8,501 nt of DNA from Alphaproteobacteria bacterium (GTDB lineage: Bacteria; Pseudomonadota; Alphaproteobacteria; Rhodobacterales; Rhodobacteraceae): positions 1 to 8,501 of the forward strand of contig JAJRUE010000047.1 of assembly GCA_024277955.1 (NCBI GenBank), given 5' to 3'. Positions within the stretch are counted from its first letter, which is position 1; every line of letters starts with the position of its first letter. This document shows positions 1 through 6,179 of this stretch, in pieces. A model generated the notes under the pieces. That model was not told the DNA's origin, did no database searches, and saw only the letters and a program-made list of their open reading frames with translations. Position numbers and translations under genes: made by a program.

Positions 1-512
1 GCCCCCTGCCCGTGGTCGCGCTGATCGAAGGCGCCTGCATGGGGGCGGCGGTGGAACTGGCGCTGTCGTGCGACCTGCGGATTGCCAGCCGTGATGCCCG
101 CCTGCAGGTGCCGGCGACGCGGCTGGGTCTGCTCTACAAACCCGAGGCGATCGCCGGATTGCACCGACGGTTCAGCACGGAAACCCTTATGCGGCTATTG
201 GTCATGGCCGAAGGATTCACCGCCGAGGCGGCGTTGCGGGCCGGGCTGGTGGGCGAGGTGGTGACCGAAGGCGCCCTTGAGGCGCGCGCCGCGGACCTGG
301 CGGCGACCTGCGCGCGAACCGACCCCACGGCCGCCGCGCTGACCCGCAAACTGCTGATCGACCTGGAACACGGCACCGCCGACATGACCGCCTGGCAGGC
401 GCAATACACCGCCATCCTGTCTTCCGATACGCGCCGGGCCGGCGTTGCCGCGCTCAAGGCCCGGCTGGCGGCGGGCGAAATGAAAACACCAACCACGACA
501 GGGCCGGATTGA
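1..512 (+). CDS. Enoyl-CoA hydratase/isomerase (crotonase) family protein, 5'-truncated by the window edge
   Basis: This is the C-terminal 169 residues of a crotonase-superfamily enzyme acting on acyl-CoA thioesters in the cytoplasm. The first full codon is at 3, and the frame is open to the window edge, so the true start lies upstream; the GTG at 12 is an internal valine. The oxyanion-hole and first-glutamate region is clear: GACMGAAVELALSCDLRIAS matches the crotonase pattern ending in ELA-x-x-CD. The later segment with GF-x-AEAAL-x-AGLV is also typical. By eye, the second acid of classical hydratases (Glu164 of the rat enzyme, in a PE motif) is replaced by alanine in LQVPATRLGLLY, and the usual PG-x-GG-x-QRL loop is absent. 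The reaction could therefore be isomerisation, hydrolysis or an atypical hydration rather than standard enoyl-CoA hydration. The stop codon overlaps the start of the MaoC gene by one base, indicating translational coupling. The family call is firm; the exact activity is open. Confidence 0.9.
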   Translation, partial: PLPVVALIEGACMGAAVELALSCDLRIASRDARLQVPATRLGLLYKPEAIAGLHRRFSTETLMRLLVMAEGFTAEAALRAGLVGEVVTEGALEARAADLAATCARTDPTAAALTRKLLIDLEHGTADMTAWQAQYTAILSSDTRRAGVAALKARLAAGEMKTPTTTGPD

Positions 513-1306
513 TGCAATTCAGTGAACTGATCGGTTTCGACCTGGGCAAACGCCGGATCACCTATGGCAAGACCGATGCCATCCTTTATGCGTTGACCGT
601 CGGGGCGCCGCCGGACCAGCTGGATCTGGTCTGGGAACGCGACCTGCGGGTGCTGCCGACCTATGGTTGCGCGCTGGGGCTTTGGGCGGTCGAGGCGGCG
701 GGCGGCCTCGGCGCCTATGACCGCAATCTTTCCCTGCATGCGGCGCAGGAACTGACGGTGCATGCCCCCCTGCCCGCCAGCGGCGATTTCGAAATGACCG
801 GACATGTCGCGGCGGTCTGGGACAAGGGCCGCGCCAGCGTCGTCGATATCGTCGCCGAATGTGAATTCTTTGCCGCCAGATACACGATTTTCCTGCCCGG
901 GCGCGGTGGCTGGGGCGGCGATCGCGGCCCCTCGTCAACCGCGGTGGAAACCGGCGCGCCCGACTGGACCGGATCGTTTGAAACCTGGGAAAACCAGGCG
1001 GCGATCTATCGCCTGACGGGCGACATGCACCCCATCCACATCGACCCCGGCGTCGCCCGGGCCAATGGCTTCGACCGCCCGATCCTGCACGGGCTCTGTA
1101 CCCTCGGGATCGCGGCCCGAGAGGTCGCGGCGGCGCAGAATGCCCGCCCCTGCGACCTTGCATATCTGAGCGCACGGCTGGCGGCCCCGGTCCTGCCCGG
1201 CGACACCATCACGATAGCCGCGACCCGGGACCACGATCATCAACTATTCCAGGCAAGCACTGAAAATGCGACGGTCCTGAAGGGTGGAAAGGCGCGATTC
1301 AGATAA
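512..1306 (+). CDS. MaoC-like double-hotdog dehydratase, (R)-specific enoyl-CoA hydratase 2 type
   Basis: This 264-residue protein resembles the hydratase-2 part of MFE-2/17-beta-HSD4 enzymes, which add water to trans-2-enoyl-CoA to give (R)-3-hydroxyacyl-CoA. The N-terminal half-hotdog (about residues 10-125) carries family segments such as ILYALTVGAPPDQLDLVWE, VLPTYG and HAPLPASG. The C-terminal active half holds YRLTGDMHPIHIDP (166-179) followed by GFDRPILHGLCTLG (186-199). The catalytic Asp171 and His176 are present. The residue two after the Asp, normally Asn in GD-x-NP-L-H, is His173 here. I chose ATG at 512, which overlaps the upstream TGA as TGATG; a TTG at 509 would add one residue and is less likely. 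There is no strong Shine-Dalgarno, consistent with coupling to the crotonase gene. Together the two genes suggest a CoA-ester degradation route. The natural acyl chain (fatty, branched, steroid side chain or aromatic) cannot be read from the sequence. Confidence 0.9.
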   Translation: MQFSELIGFDLGKRRITYGKTDAILYALTVGAPPDQLDLVWERDLRVLPTYGCALGLWAVEAAGGLGAYDRNLSLHAAQELTVHAPLPASGDFEMTGHVAAVWDKGRASVVDIVAECEFFAARYTIFLPGRGGWGGDRGPSSTAVETGAPDWTGSFETWENQAAIYRLTGDMHPIHIDPGVARANGFDRPILHGLCTLGIAAREVAAAQNARPCDLAYLSARLAAPVLPGDTITIAATRDHDHQLFQASTENATVLKGGKARFR

Positions 1307-1379
1307 TCCGCCGCGGGCCAACCGAGGCACAAAAGGTAGACAGGCAAGCGATACCGGACGAGCGACACGTCAACCCAAC

Positions 1380-1385
1380 AGGAGG
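1380..1385 (+). promoter_or_regulatory. Strong Shine-Dalgarno of the binding-protein gene
   Basis: A perfect AGGAGG ends four bases before the ATG at 1390, the strongest ribosome-binding site in the window. It fits a gene that must be highly translated. The 83-base gap before it (1307-1389) shows no convincing -35/-10 pair by eye, so the binding-protein gene is either read through from the two upstream genes or uses a promoter I cannot recognise. Confidence 0.8.
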
Positions 1386-1389
1386 AAAA

Positions 1390-2595
1390 ATGAAACTGAT
1401 GAAATCTACCGCAAGGCTGCTTGCAGCCGCCGCCATCGGCCTGGGGGCCTATACCGCCGCCTCGGCCGAACCGATCATCATTGGTGAAATCAACCATTAC
1501 AAACGCATGGCGGCCTTTGCCAATCCCTACAAGAACGGCATCCTGCTGGCGCTGGAACAGGTGAACGCCGCCGGTGGGGTTCTGGGCGAAGATCTGGAAT
1601 TCATCTTTCGCGACGATCAGGGCAAACCCGGCGAGGCGGTGAAGATCGCCGAGGAACTGATGACCCGTGATGACGCGGTGATGCTGACCGGCACCATCTT
1701 CAGCCATGTCGGCCTGGCAATTTCATCCTTCGCGGCGGAAAAGAAATACATCTACCTCGCTGCCGAACCGCTGGCCGATGCGCTGGTCTGGAGCAAGGGC
1801 AACGATTATACTTTCCGCCTGCGCGCCTCGACCTACATGCAGGCCGCGATGCTGGCCGAAGCGGCAGCCAAGACCGGCGCCAAACGATGGGCGACGATTG
1901 CCCCCAACTATGCCTACGGCAAGGATGCGGTCGCCGCGTTCAAGAAGGCGCTGACGGCACTGAACCCGGACGTCGAATTCGTCGCCGAACAATGGCCGGC
2001 GCTGTTCAAGATCGACGCCGGCGCCGAAGTGCAGGCAATCGAGCGGGCCAAGCCGGATGCCATCTTCAACGTCACCTTCGGCGGCGATCTGTCCAAGTTC
2101 GTGCGCGAAGGCACCACCCGCGGCCTGTTCGAGGGGCGCACCACCGTCGGCCTGCTGACCGGAGAGCCGGAATACCTGGACCCGCTGAAGGACGAGGCGC
2201 CCGAAGGCTGGATCGTCACCGGATACCCCTGGTATGATTTCACCGATGGCCCGAACAAGGTCTTTGTCGACGCCTATCAGGCCCGTTGGAACGAACGCCC
2301 GGGCATCGGATCGCTGGTCGGGTACATGGTCGTGCAGTCGATCGTCGCGCTGATCGAAAAGGCCGGTTCGACCGAGACCGAAGCCCTGCGCGCCGCCTTT
2401 GCCGATCTGAAGGTCGACACGCCGGTCGGTGAAATCATCTACCGGTCGCAGGACCATCAGGCGACCATGGGGGCCTTTGTCGGCACCACCGCGTTGAAGG
2501 ACGGCGCCGGTGTCATGGTCGACTGGGAATACAAGGAAGGCGCCGATTACCTGCCCTCGGACGAAGAAGTCGCCAGGATGAGAAAAGGCAACTGA
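1390..2595 (+). CDS. Periplasmic substrate-binding protein of a Liv/HAAT-type ABC transporter
   Basis: This 401-residue protein is the extracytoplasmic receptor that captures the ligand and delivers it to the permease. Residues 1-26 form a classical Sec signal peptide: a KLMKS-TAR basic head, an alanine/leucine-rich core and an ASA cleavage site before Glu27. The mature part is a type I periplasmic fold (Peripla_BP_6, LivJ-like). It starts with IIIGEINHYKRM, has the lobe-1 helix NGILLALEQVNAAGGVLG (49-66), and the lobe-2 segments NYAYGKDAVAAFKK (173-186) and PDAIFNVTFGGDLSKFVREG (222-241). There is no cysteine in the protein, so the lobe-1 disulfide of E. coli LivJ/LivK is absent. The ligand-contact positions do not look like those of leucine binders, so the ligand is probably not a branched-chain amino acid. 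The fused permease and both ATPases follow downstream. The family is certain; the ligand is unknown. Confidence 0.95.
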   Translation: MKLMKSTARLLAAAAIGLGAYTAASAEPIIIGEINHYKRMAAFANPYKNGILLALEQVNAAGGVLGEDLEFIFRDDQGKPGEAVKIAEELMTRDDAVMLTGTIFSHVGLAISSFAAEKKYIYLAAEPLADALVWSKGNDYTFRLRASTYMQAAMLAEAAAKTGAKRWATIAPNYAYGKDAVAAFKKALTALNPDVEFVAEQWPALFKIDAGAEVQAIERAKPDAIFNVTFGGDLSKFVREGTTRGLFEGRTTVGLLTGEPEYLDPLKDEAPEGWIVTGYPWYDFTDGPNKVFVDAYQARWNERPGIGSLVGYMVVQSIVALIEKAGSTETEALRAAFADLKVDTPVGEIIYRSQDHQATMGAFVGTTALKDGAGVMVDWEYKEGADYLPSDEEVARMRKGN

Positions 2596-2600
2596 GGCGT

Positions 2601-2648
2601 GTTGCGTTTGATCGGATTCGTGAACTCGTGAATTCGATCGAACGCGAC
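2601..2648 (+). other. Intercistronic RNA stem-loop 1 (22 consecutive pairs, tetraloop)
   Basis: Five bases after the binding-protein stop codon, 2601-2622 pairs with 2627-2648 around the loop AACT at 2623-2626. All 22 positions pair in the sense RNA: 17 are Watson-Crick and five are G-U (2603/2646, 2609/2640, 2615/2634, 2620/2629, 2621/2628). In the antisense RNA those five would be A-C mismatches, so the structure favours a sense-strand RNA function over a DNA operator. No T-run follows, so it is not a canonical intrinsic terminator. By analogy with known binding-protein-dependent transport operons, it may protect the upstream message or reduce read-through into the permease gene; that role is inferred. 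Confidence 0.75.
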
Positions 2649-2663
2649 CGGCTCGGGGCCGCT

Positions 2664-2699
2664 GGTCGCACCGGGGCAGGTTTCAGGCCCGGTGCGACC
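2664..2699 (+). other. Intercistronic RNA stem-loop 2 (12-bp perfect GC-rich stem)
   Basis: GGTCGCACCGGG at 2664-2675 is the exact reverse complement of CCCGGTGCGACC at 2688-2699, with a 12-base loop. A further T-G pair is possible at 2663/2700. It lies 15 bases after stem-loop 1 and 41 bases before the permease ATG, leaving the permease ribosome-binding region single-stranded. The bases after it contain no T-run. A small CGGC/GCCG hairpin at 2649-2661 sits between the two large ones. Likely roles are mRNA 3'-end stabilisation, partial termination or RNase processing. A DNA operator is possible, since this dyad is perfect on both strands. Confidence 0.7.
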
Positions 2700-2740
2700 G
2701 CCAGATCCGTTCGCGGAAACCAACATGACAGGGAATTGAG

Positions 2741-4603
2741 ATGGGGCTGATCATTGCGCAGATACTAACCGGGCTGGCCAATGCGGGCGCGCTGTTCATG
2801 GTCGCATCCGGCCTGTCGCTGATTTTCGGGGTGACCCGTATCGTGAATTTTGCCCATGGTTCGTTCTACATGCTGGGGGCCTTCATCGGGTATACGATGA
2901 TGCAGGTCCTGCCCGGTGCGATCGGGTTCTGGGCCTCGGTACTGCTGGCCGGTGTCGCGGTCGGCCTGATCGGCGTCATCGTCGAGCTGCTGGTCCTGCG
3001 CCCGATCTACCGCGCCCCGGAACTGTTTCAACTGGTGGCGACCTTCGGGGTGATCCTGGTCATCCAGGATCTGGCGCTGATGACCTGGGGCGCCGAAGAC
3101 GTGCTGGGCCCGCGGGCGCCGGGGCTCAAGGGCATTGTCCGCATCCTGGGCGAACCGGTGCCGAAATACGACCTGGCCCTGATCGCGATCACCCCTTTCG
3201 TGGCTTTCGCGCTGTGGTATCTGATCACCCGGACCCGGGTCGGCATATTGGTGCGCGCCGCCACCCAGGACCGCGAAATGGTCGGGGCGCTGGGGGTCAA
3301 TCAGGCCTGGCTGTCCACCGGCGTGTTCTTTCTGGGTGCCGCTTTGGCCGGGCTTGGCGGCGCCATCCAGCTGCCCAAGGGCGGCGCCGATCTGTTGATG
3401 GATTTCAACATCCTTGCCACCATTTTCGTGGTCGTGGTGATCGGCGGCATGGGATCGCTGCCCGGCGCCTATCTGGCGGCGGTGCTGATTTCGGTGCTGA
3501 ATGTGTTTGGCGTCACCTACATGCCGCAATCGACCCTTGTGCTGATGTTCGTGGTGATGGCGGTGGTGCTGATGGTCAAACCCTACGGCATGTTCGGCCG
3601 TGAAGAGGTGGCCGGCGAACACGGTCAGGTCGGCGAACCCGAACGGCCCATCAAACCGGCCGGTCGCAAGGTCCGCCTGATCGTCGCGGCCTTCCTGTTG
3701 CTGATGGCATTGCTGCCGCTGGTCGGCTCCAATTTCACATTGGTCCTGCTCACCGACATCCTGATCTTCTGCCTGTTCGCGGCCAGCCTGCACTTCATCC
3801 TGGGCATCGGCGGGCTGGTGTCGTTCGGCCATGCCGCCTATTTCGGCGGCGGCGCCTATGCCGCGGCTTTGCTGGTGACCTATACCGACACGCCGATGGA
3901 ATTTGCCCTGATGCTGGCGCCGGTCGGGGCCGGCATGGCGGCGGTGATTATCGGCTGGCTTTGCATCCGCCTGACCGGCGTCTATTTCGCCATGCTGACC
4001 ATGGCGTTTGCGCAATTGCTTTGGTCTCTGGTCTATCAGTGGGGCGAATTCACCGGCGGCGACGACGGCCTTGTCGATATCTGGCCGTCCGAGTGGCTGT
4101 CGGAAACCACGGCCTATTACTATCTGACGCTGGTCATCGGCGTCGGCGGCATCATATTCCTGCGCCACGTGGCGCATTCGCCGTTCGGCTATGGCCTGCG
4201 GGCGGCGCGCGACAGCAATCGTCAGGCCGAGGCGATGGGCATCAACACCAAACGCGTGCAATGGGCTGCCTTCGCCTTTGCCGGCGCCATGGCCGGGGTC
4301 GCCGGCGGGTTGTTCGTCTTCTCCAAAGGCTCGATCTTTCCCTCCGAGCTGGAAATCGGGCGGTCGTTCGATGCGCTGATCGTGGTGCTGCTGGGCGGCG
4401 TCAAGACGCTGTCGGGCGGGGTGGTCGGCGGTGCGTTCCTGGAAGGGATCAAGGACGTCCTGACCCGGTTCGAATACTGGCGCCTGGCACTGGGCCTGTT
4501 GATCATCGTCGTGGTGATCGCGATGCCCGAGGGCATCGTCGGATCGCTGCGCCGCGCGGCGGAACATCTGGGAATTGTGAAACGGCCGGAGGATGAGACA
4601 TGA
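2741..4603 (+). CDS. Fused LivH-LivM permease of a Liv/HAAT-type ABC transporter
   Basis: This 620-residue inner-membrane protein joins both permease subunits in one chain. Residues 1 to about 285 are LivH-like: several hydrophobic segments, the signature VNFAHGSFYMLGAF (35-48), a cytoplasmic coupling loop RAATQDREMVGALGVN (172-187) and VVIGGMGSLPGAYLAA (232-247). A charged, non-hydrophobic linker spans about 285-311. The LivM-like half (312-620) has LGIGGLVSFGHAAYFGGGAYAA (354-375), GVYFAMLTMAFAQL (413-426), a second coupling loop RAARDSNRQAEAMGIN (487-502) and a closing GGVKTLSGGVVGGAF segment (552-566). Family members are more often two genes of about 300 residues each. The reading frame is open throughout the joint with no sign of error. 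The start ATG has AGGGA six bases before it. The stop overlaps livG by four bases (ATGA). One such chain would supply the whole translocation path. Confidence 0.95.
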   Translation: MGLIIAQILTGLANAGALFMVASGLSLIFGVTRIVNFAHGSFYMLGAFIGYTMMQVLPGAIGFWASVLLAGVAVGLIGVIVELLVLRPIYRAPELFQLVATFGVILVIQDLALMTWGAEDVLGPRAPGLKGIVRILGEPVPKYDLALIAITPFVAFALWYLITRTRVGILVRAATQDREMVGALGVNQAWLSTGVFFLGAALAGLGGAIQLPKGGADLLMDFNILATIFVVVVIGGMGSLPGAYLAAVLISVLNVFGVTYMPQSTLVLMFVVMAVVLMVKPYGMFGREEVAGEHGQVGEPERPIKPAGRKVRLIVAAFLLLMALLPLVGSNFTLVLLTDILIFCLFAASLHFILGIGGLVSFGHAAYFGGGAYAAALLVTYTDTPMEFALMLAPVGAGMAAVIIGWLCIRLTGVYFAMLTMAFAQLLWSLVYQWGEFTGGDDGLVDIWPSEWLSETTAYYYLTLVIGVGGIIFLRHVAHSPFGYGLRAARDSNRQAEAMGINTKRVQWAAFAFAGAMAGVAGGLFVFSKGSIFPSELEIGRSFDALIVVLLGGVKTLSGGVVGGAFLEGIKDVLTRFEYWRLALGLLIIVVVIAMPEGIVGSLRRAAEHLGIVKRPEDET

Positions 4604-5379
4604 CCACTGTCCTTGAAGTCAGGGGATTGTCGAAGAATTTCGGCGCGATCCAGGCCGTCAACAACGTCAGCTTCACCCTGAGCGAAGGCGAGATGCTGGC
4701 CATGATCGGCCCCAACGGCGCCGGCAAGAGCACCTGTTTCAACATGATGATGGGGCAACTGAAACCCAGCAGCGGCACGGTCCTGTTGCGCGGCGAGAAC
4801 CTGGCCGGCCTGGCCCCCCGCGACATCTGGCGCAAGGGCGTCGGGCGCACGTTCCAGATCACCTCGACCTATCAATCCATGACCGTGGTGGAAAACGTGC
4901 AGGTCGCCCTGATCTCGCACCACCGGCGCCTTTTCTCGATCGGCCCGCGCGCGCGCGCGCTTTACCGCGACCGGGCGCTGGGTTTTCTTGAAACCGTCGG
5001 GATGCGCGATCAGGCCGACCGGCATTGCGCGGTGCTGGCTTACGGCGATCTGAAACGGCTGGAACTGGCGATTGCCCTGTGCCACGAACCCAGCCTGCTG
5101 CTGATGGATGAACCCACCGCCGGCATGGCCCCGAAGGAACGCAACGAGTTGATGCAGCTTACCGCCGGCATCGTCGCCGAACGCGGCATCAGCGTGTTGT
5201 TCACCGAACATGACATGGACGTGGTATTCGGTCACGCGCACCGGATACTGGTGCTGAACCGGGGCGAACTGATCGCCGAAGGCAGCGTCAGCGACATTCG
5301 CAACAACGCGCGGGTTCAGGAGGTATATCTGGGCGGTGGCACCCTGTTCAAGAAAGAGGAGGCCGGCGCGGATGCTTGA
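4600..5379 (+). CDS. livG: LivG-type ABC transporter ATPase
   Basis: This is a 259-residue cytoplasmic ATP-binding subunit that powers the fused permease together with the LivF-type partner. Visible motifs in order are Walker A GPNGAGKST (37-45), Q-loop Gln86 in VGRTFQ, family signature LAYGDLKRLELA (146-157), Walker B LLLMDEP (166-172) and switch His204 in FTEHDMDVV. The LAYGD form of the signature and the RTFQ segment are characteristic of LivG rather than LivF. Length is normal for the family. The start ATG lies inside the permease stop (ATGA), with GGAGG at 4588-4592 seven bases ahead. The C-terminus overlaps livF by eight bases. The symbol denotes the subunit type; the transported ligand need not be leucine. 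Confidence 0.95.
   Translation: MTTVLEVRGLSKNFGAIQAVNNVSFTLSEGEMLAMIGPNGAGKSTCFNMMMGQLKPSSGTVLLRGENLAGLAPRDIWRKGVGRTFQITSTYQSMTVVENVQVALISHHRRLFSIGPRARALYRDRALGFLETVGMRDQADRHCAVLAYGDLKRLELAIALCHEPSLLLMDEPTAGMAPKERNELMQLTAGIVAERGISVLFTEHDMDVVFGHAHRILVLNRGELIAEGSVSDIRNNARVQEVYLGGGTLFKKEEAGADA
4946..4960. repeat. CG dinucleotide tract inside livG
   Basis: Fifteen bases of strictly alternating C and G sit within the livG coding sequence and encode part of GPRARALYR. It is the only simple repeat of note in the window. It lies in the variable stretch between the Q-loop and the signature motif. It is probably a product of GC-rich codon use for Arg-Ala repeats. Confidence 0.6.
5357..5362 (+). promoter_or_regulatory. 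Shine-Dalgarno that fixes the livF start
   Basis: AGGAGG lies inside the end of livG, nine bases before the ATG at 5372. It decides between that ATG and an in-frame upstream GTG at 5336, which would add twelve basic residues not expected at the N-terminus of a LivF protein. Confidence 0.8.
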
Positions 5380-6073
5380 ACTGACCGCGATCAACAGCTT
5401 TTATGGCAAGGCGCATGTTCTGCGCGATCTGGACCTGACGGTCGAACATTCCCGGGTCGTGTCACTGCTGGGCAGGAACGGCGCCGGTAAATCCACCACG
5501 ATGAAATCGATCATGCAGATGGTCGTCCCCAAGACCGGCAAGGTTCATTTTCTGGGCGAAGACATCACCGGGTTCGCGCCGCATAAAGTGGCCAAGATGG
5601 GGCTTGGCTACGTGCCCGAGGACCGGCGGATATTCACCGACCTGACGGTTCTTGAAAACCTTGAGGTCGGTAAGCAACCACCGCGCGAAGGCGCGGTGAC
5701 CTGGACCCTGGACATGTTGTTCGACCTGTTCCCCAACCTTGGCGAAAGGCGGCGTAACCGGGGGCGTGAAATGTCGGGCGGCGAACAGCAGATGCTGACG
5801 ATCGCGCGGACCCTGATGGGCAACCCGCGGCTGATCCTGCTGGACGAACCCTCGGAAGGCATCGCGCCGCTGCTGGTCGAGCAGTTGGCCAGGATCATCC
5901 TGATGCTGAAACAGGAAGGCCTGACGGTGCTGATTTCCGAGCAGAACCTGCATTTCGCCCAGATCGTGGCGGACATGGCGGTGATCATCGAAAGCGGCGC
6001 CGTGAAATACACCGGAATATTCGAGGATCTGAATGCCCACCCGGAAATCCGCGATGCCTATCTGACCGTTTGA
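5372..6073 (+). CDS. livF: LivF-type ABC transporter ATPase
   Basis: This 233-residue second ATPase of the importer has Walker A GRNGAGKST (34-42), signature MSGGEQQML (134-142) and Walker B LILLDEP (154-160). The Q-loop position reads YVPEDRRIF, so Glu83 stands where Gln is usual. The switch position is Gln191 in ISEQN rather than His. The EQN form is usual for LivF proteins, and VPEDRRIF is, from memory, common among proteobacterial members, so neither is evidence of a broken gene. Start choice rests on a good AGGAGG and on the MLELTAINSFYGKAHVL opening that matches the family. It overlaps livG by eight bases and is the last gene of the plus-strand operon, followed by a convergent regulator gene. 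Confidence 0.95.
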   Translation: MLELTAINSFYGKAHVLRDLDLTVEHSRVVSLLGRNGAGKSTTMKSIMQMVVPKTGKVHFLGEDITGFAPHKVAKMGLGYVPEDRRIFTDLTVLENLEVGKQPPREGAVTWTLDMLFDLFPNLGERRRNRGREMSGGEQQMLTIARTLMGNPRLILLDEPSEGIAPLLVEQLARIILMLKQEGLTVLISEQNLHFAQIVADMAVIIESGAVKYTGIFEDLNAHPEIRDAYLTV

Positions 6074-6119
6074 GTCGGCCCTGTTGCGCAAATCGACCGA
6101 GGGGATTCATCTTGCGAAA

Positions 6120-6135
6120 CCGGCGGGACAGCCGG
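6120..6135 (-). terminator. Weak hairpin in the convergent livF/tetR gap, possible terminator
   Basis: CCGGC at 6120-6124 pairs with GCCGG at 6131-6135 around a six-base loop. Read on the minus strand it is followed by TTT, as a weak intrinsic terminator for the tetR gene would be. Read on the plus strand it is preceded by AAA and has no T-run after it. The 106-base gap (6074-6179) contains no better candidate, so termination of either operon may be factor-dependent. Confidence 0.3.
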
Positions 6136-6179
6136 AAGCCACGAGCAGAGCAAACCGATGACAAGACTGGCAAGAAACG

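Noticed and set aside
134..805. Minus-strand open frames over the crotonase, MaoC and binding-protein genes (also 1723-2457) and over livG (4222-5394)
   Set aside because: Each lies opposite a gene with strong family motifs, has no domain of its own and spans gene boundaries without a ribosome-binding site.
1337..1342. TAGACA as a -35 element for the binding-protein gene
   Set aside because: No -10-like sequence lies 16 to 18 bases downstream, and the GATACC at 1350-1355 has no matching -35 upstream.
2765..4567. Minus-strand open frame of 600 codons opposite the fused permease
   Set aside because: The translated product is a charged His/Gln/Asp-rich chain with no family resemblance, an antisense shadow of hydrophobic GC-rich codons.
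5453..5960. LivF with Glu in place of the Q-loop Gln and Gln in place of the switch His, as a sign of a dead ATPase
   Set aside because: The EQN switch is usual in LivF proteins, and the VPEDRRIF form is, to my recollection, common in proteobacterial members. Walker A, Walker B and the signature are intact.
6084..6091. TTGCGCAA palindrome in the livF/tetR gap
   Set aside because: An eight-base palindrome is too short to claim as a site, and no second copy or promoter is next to it.
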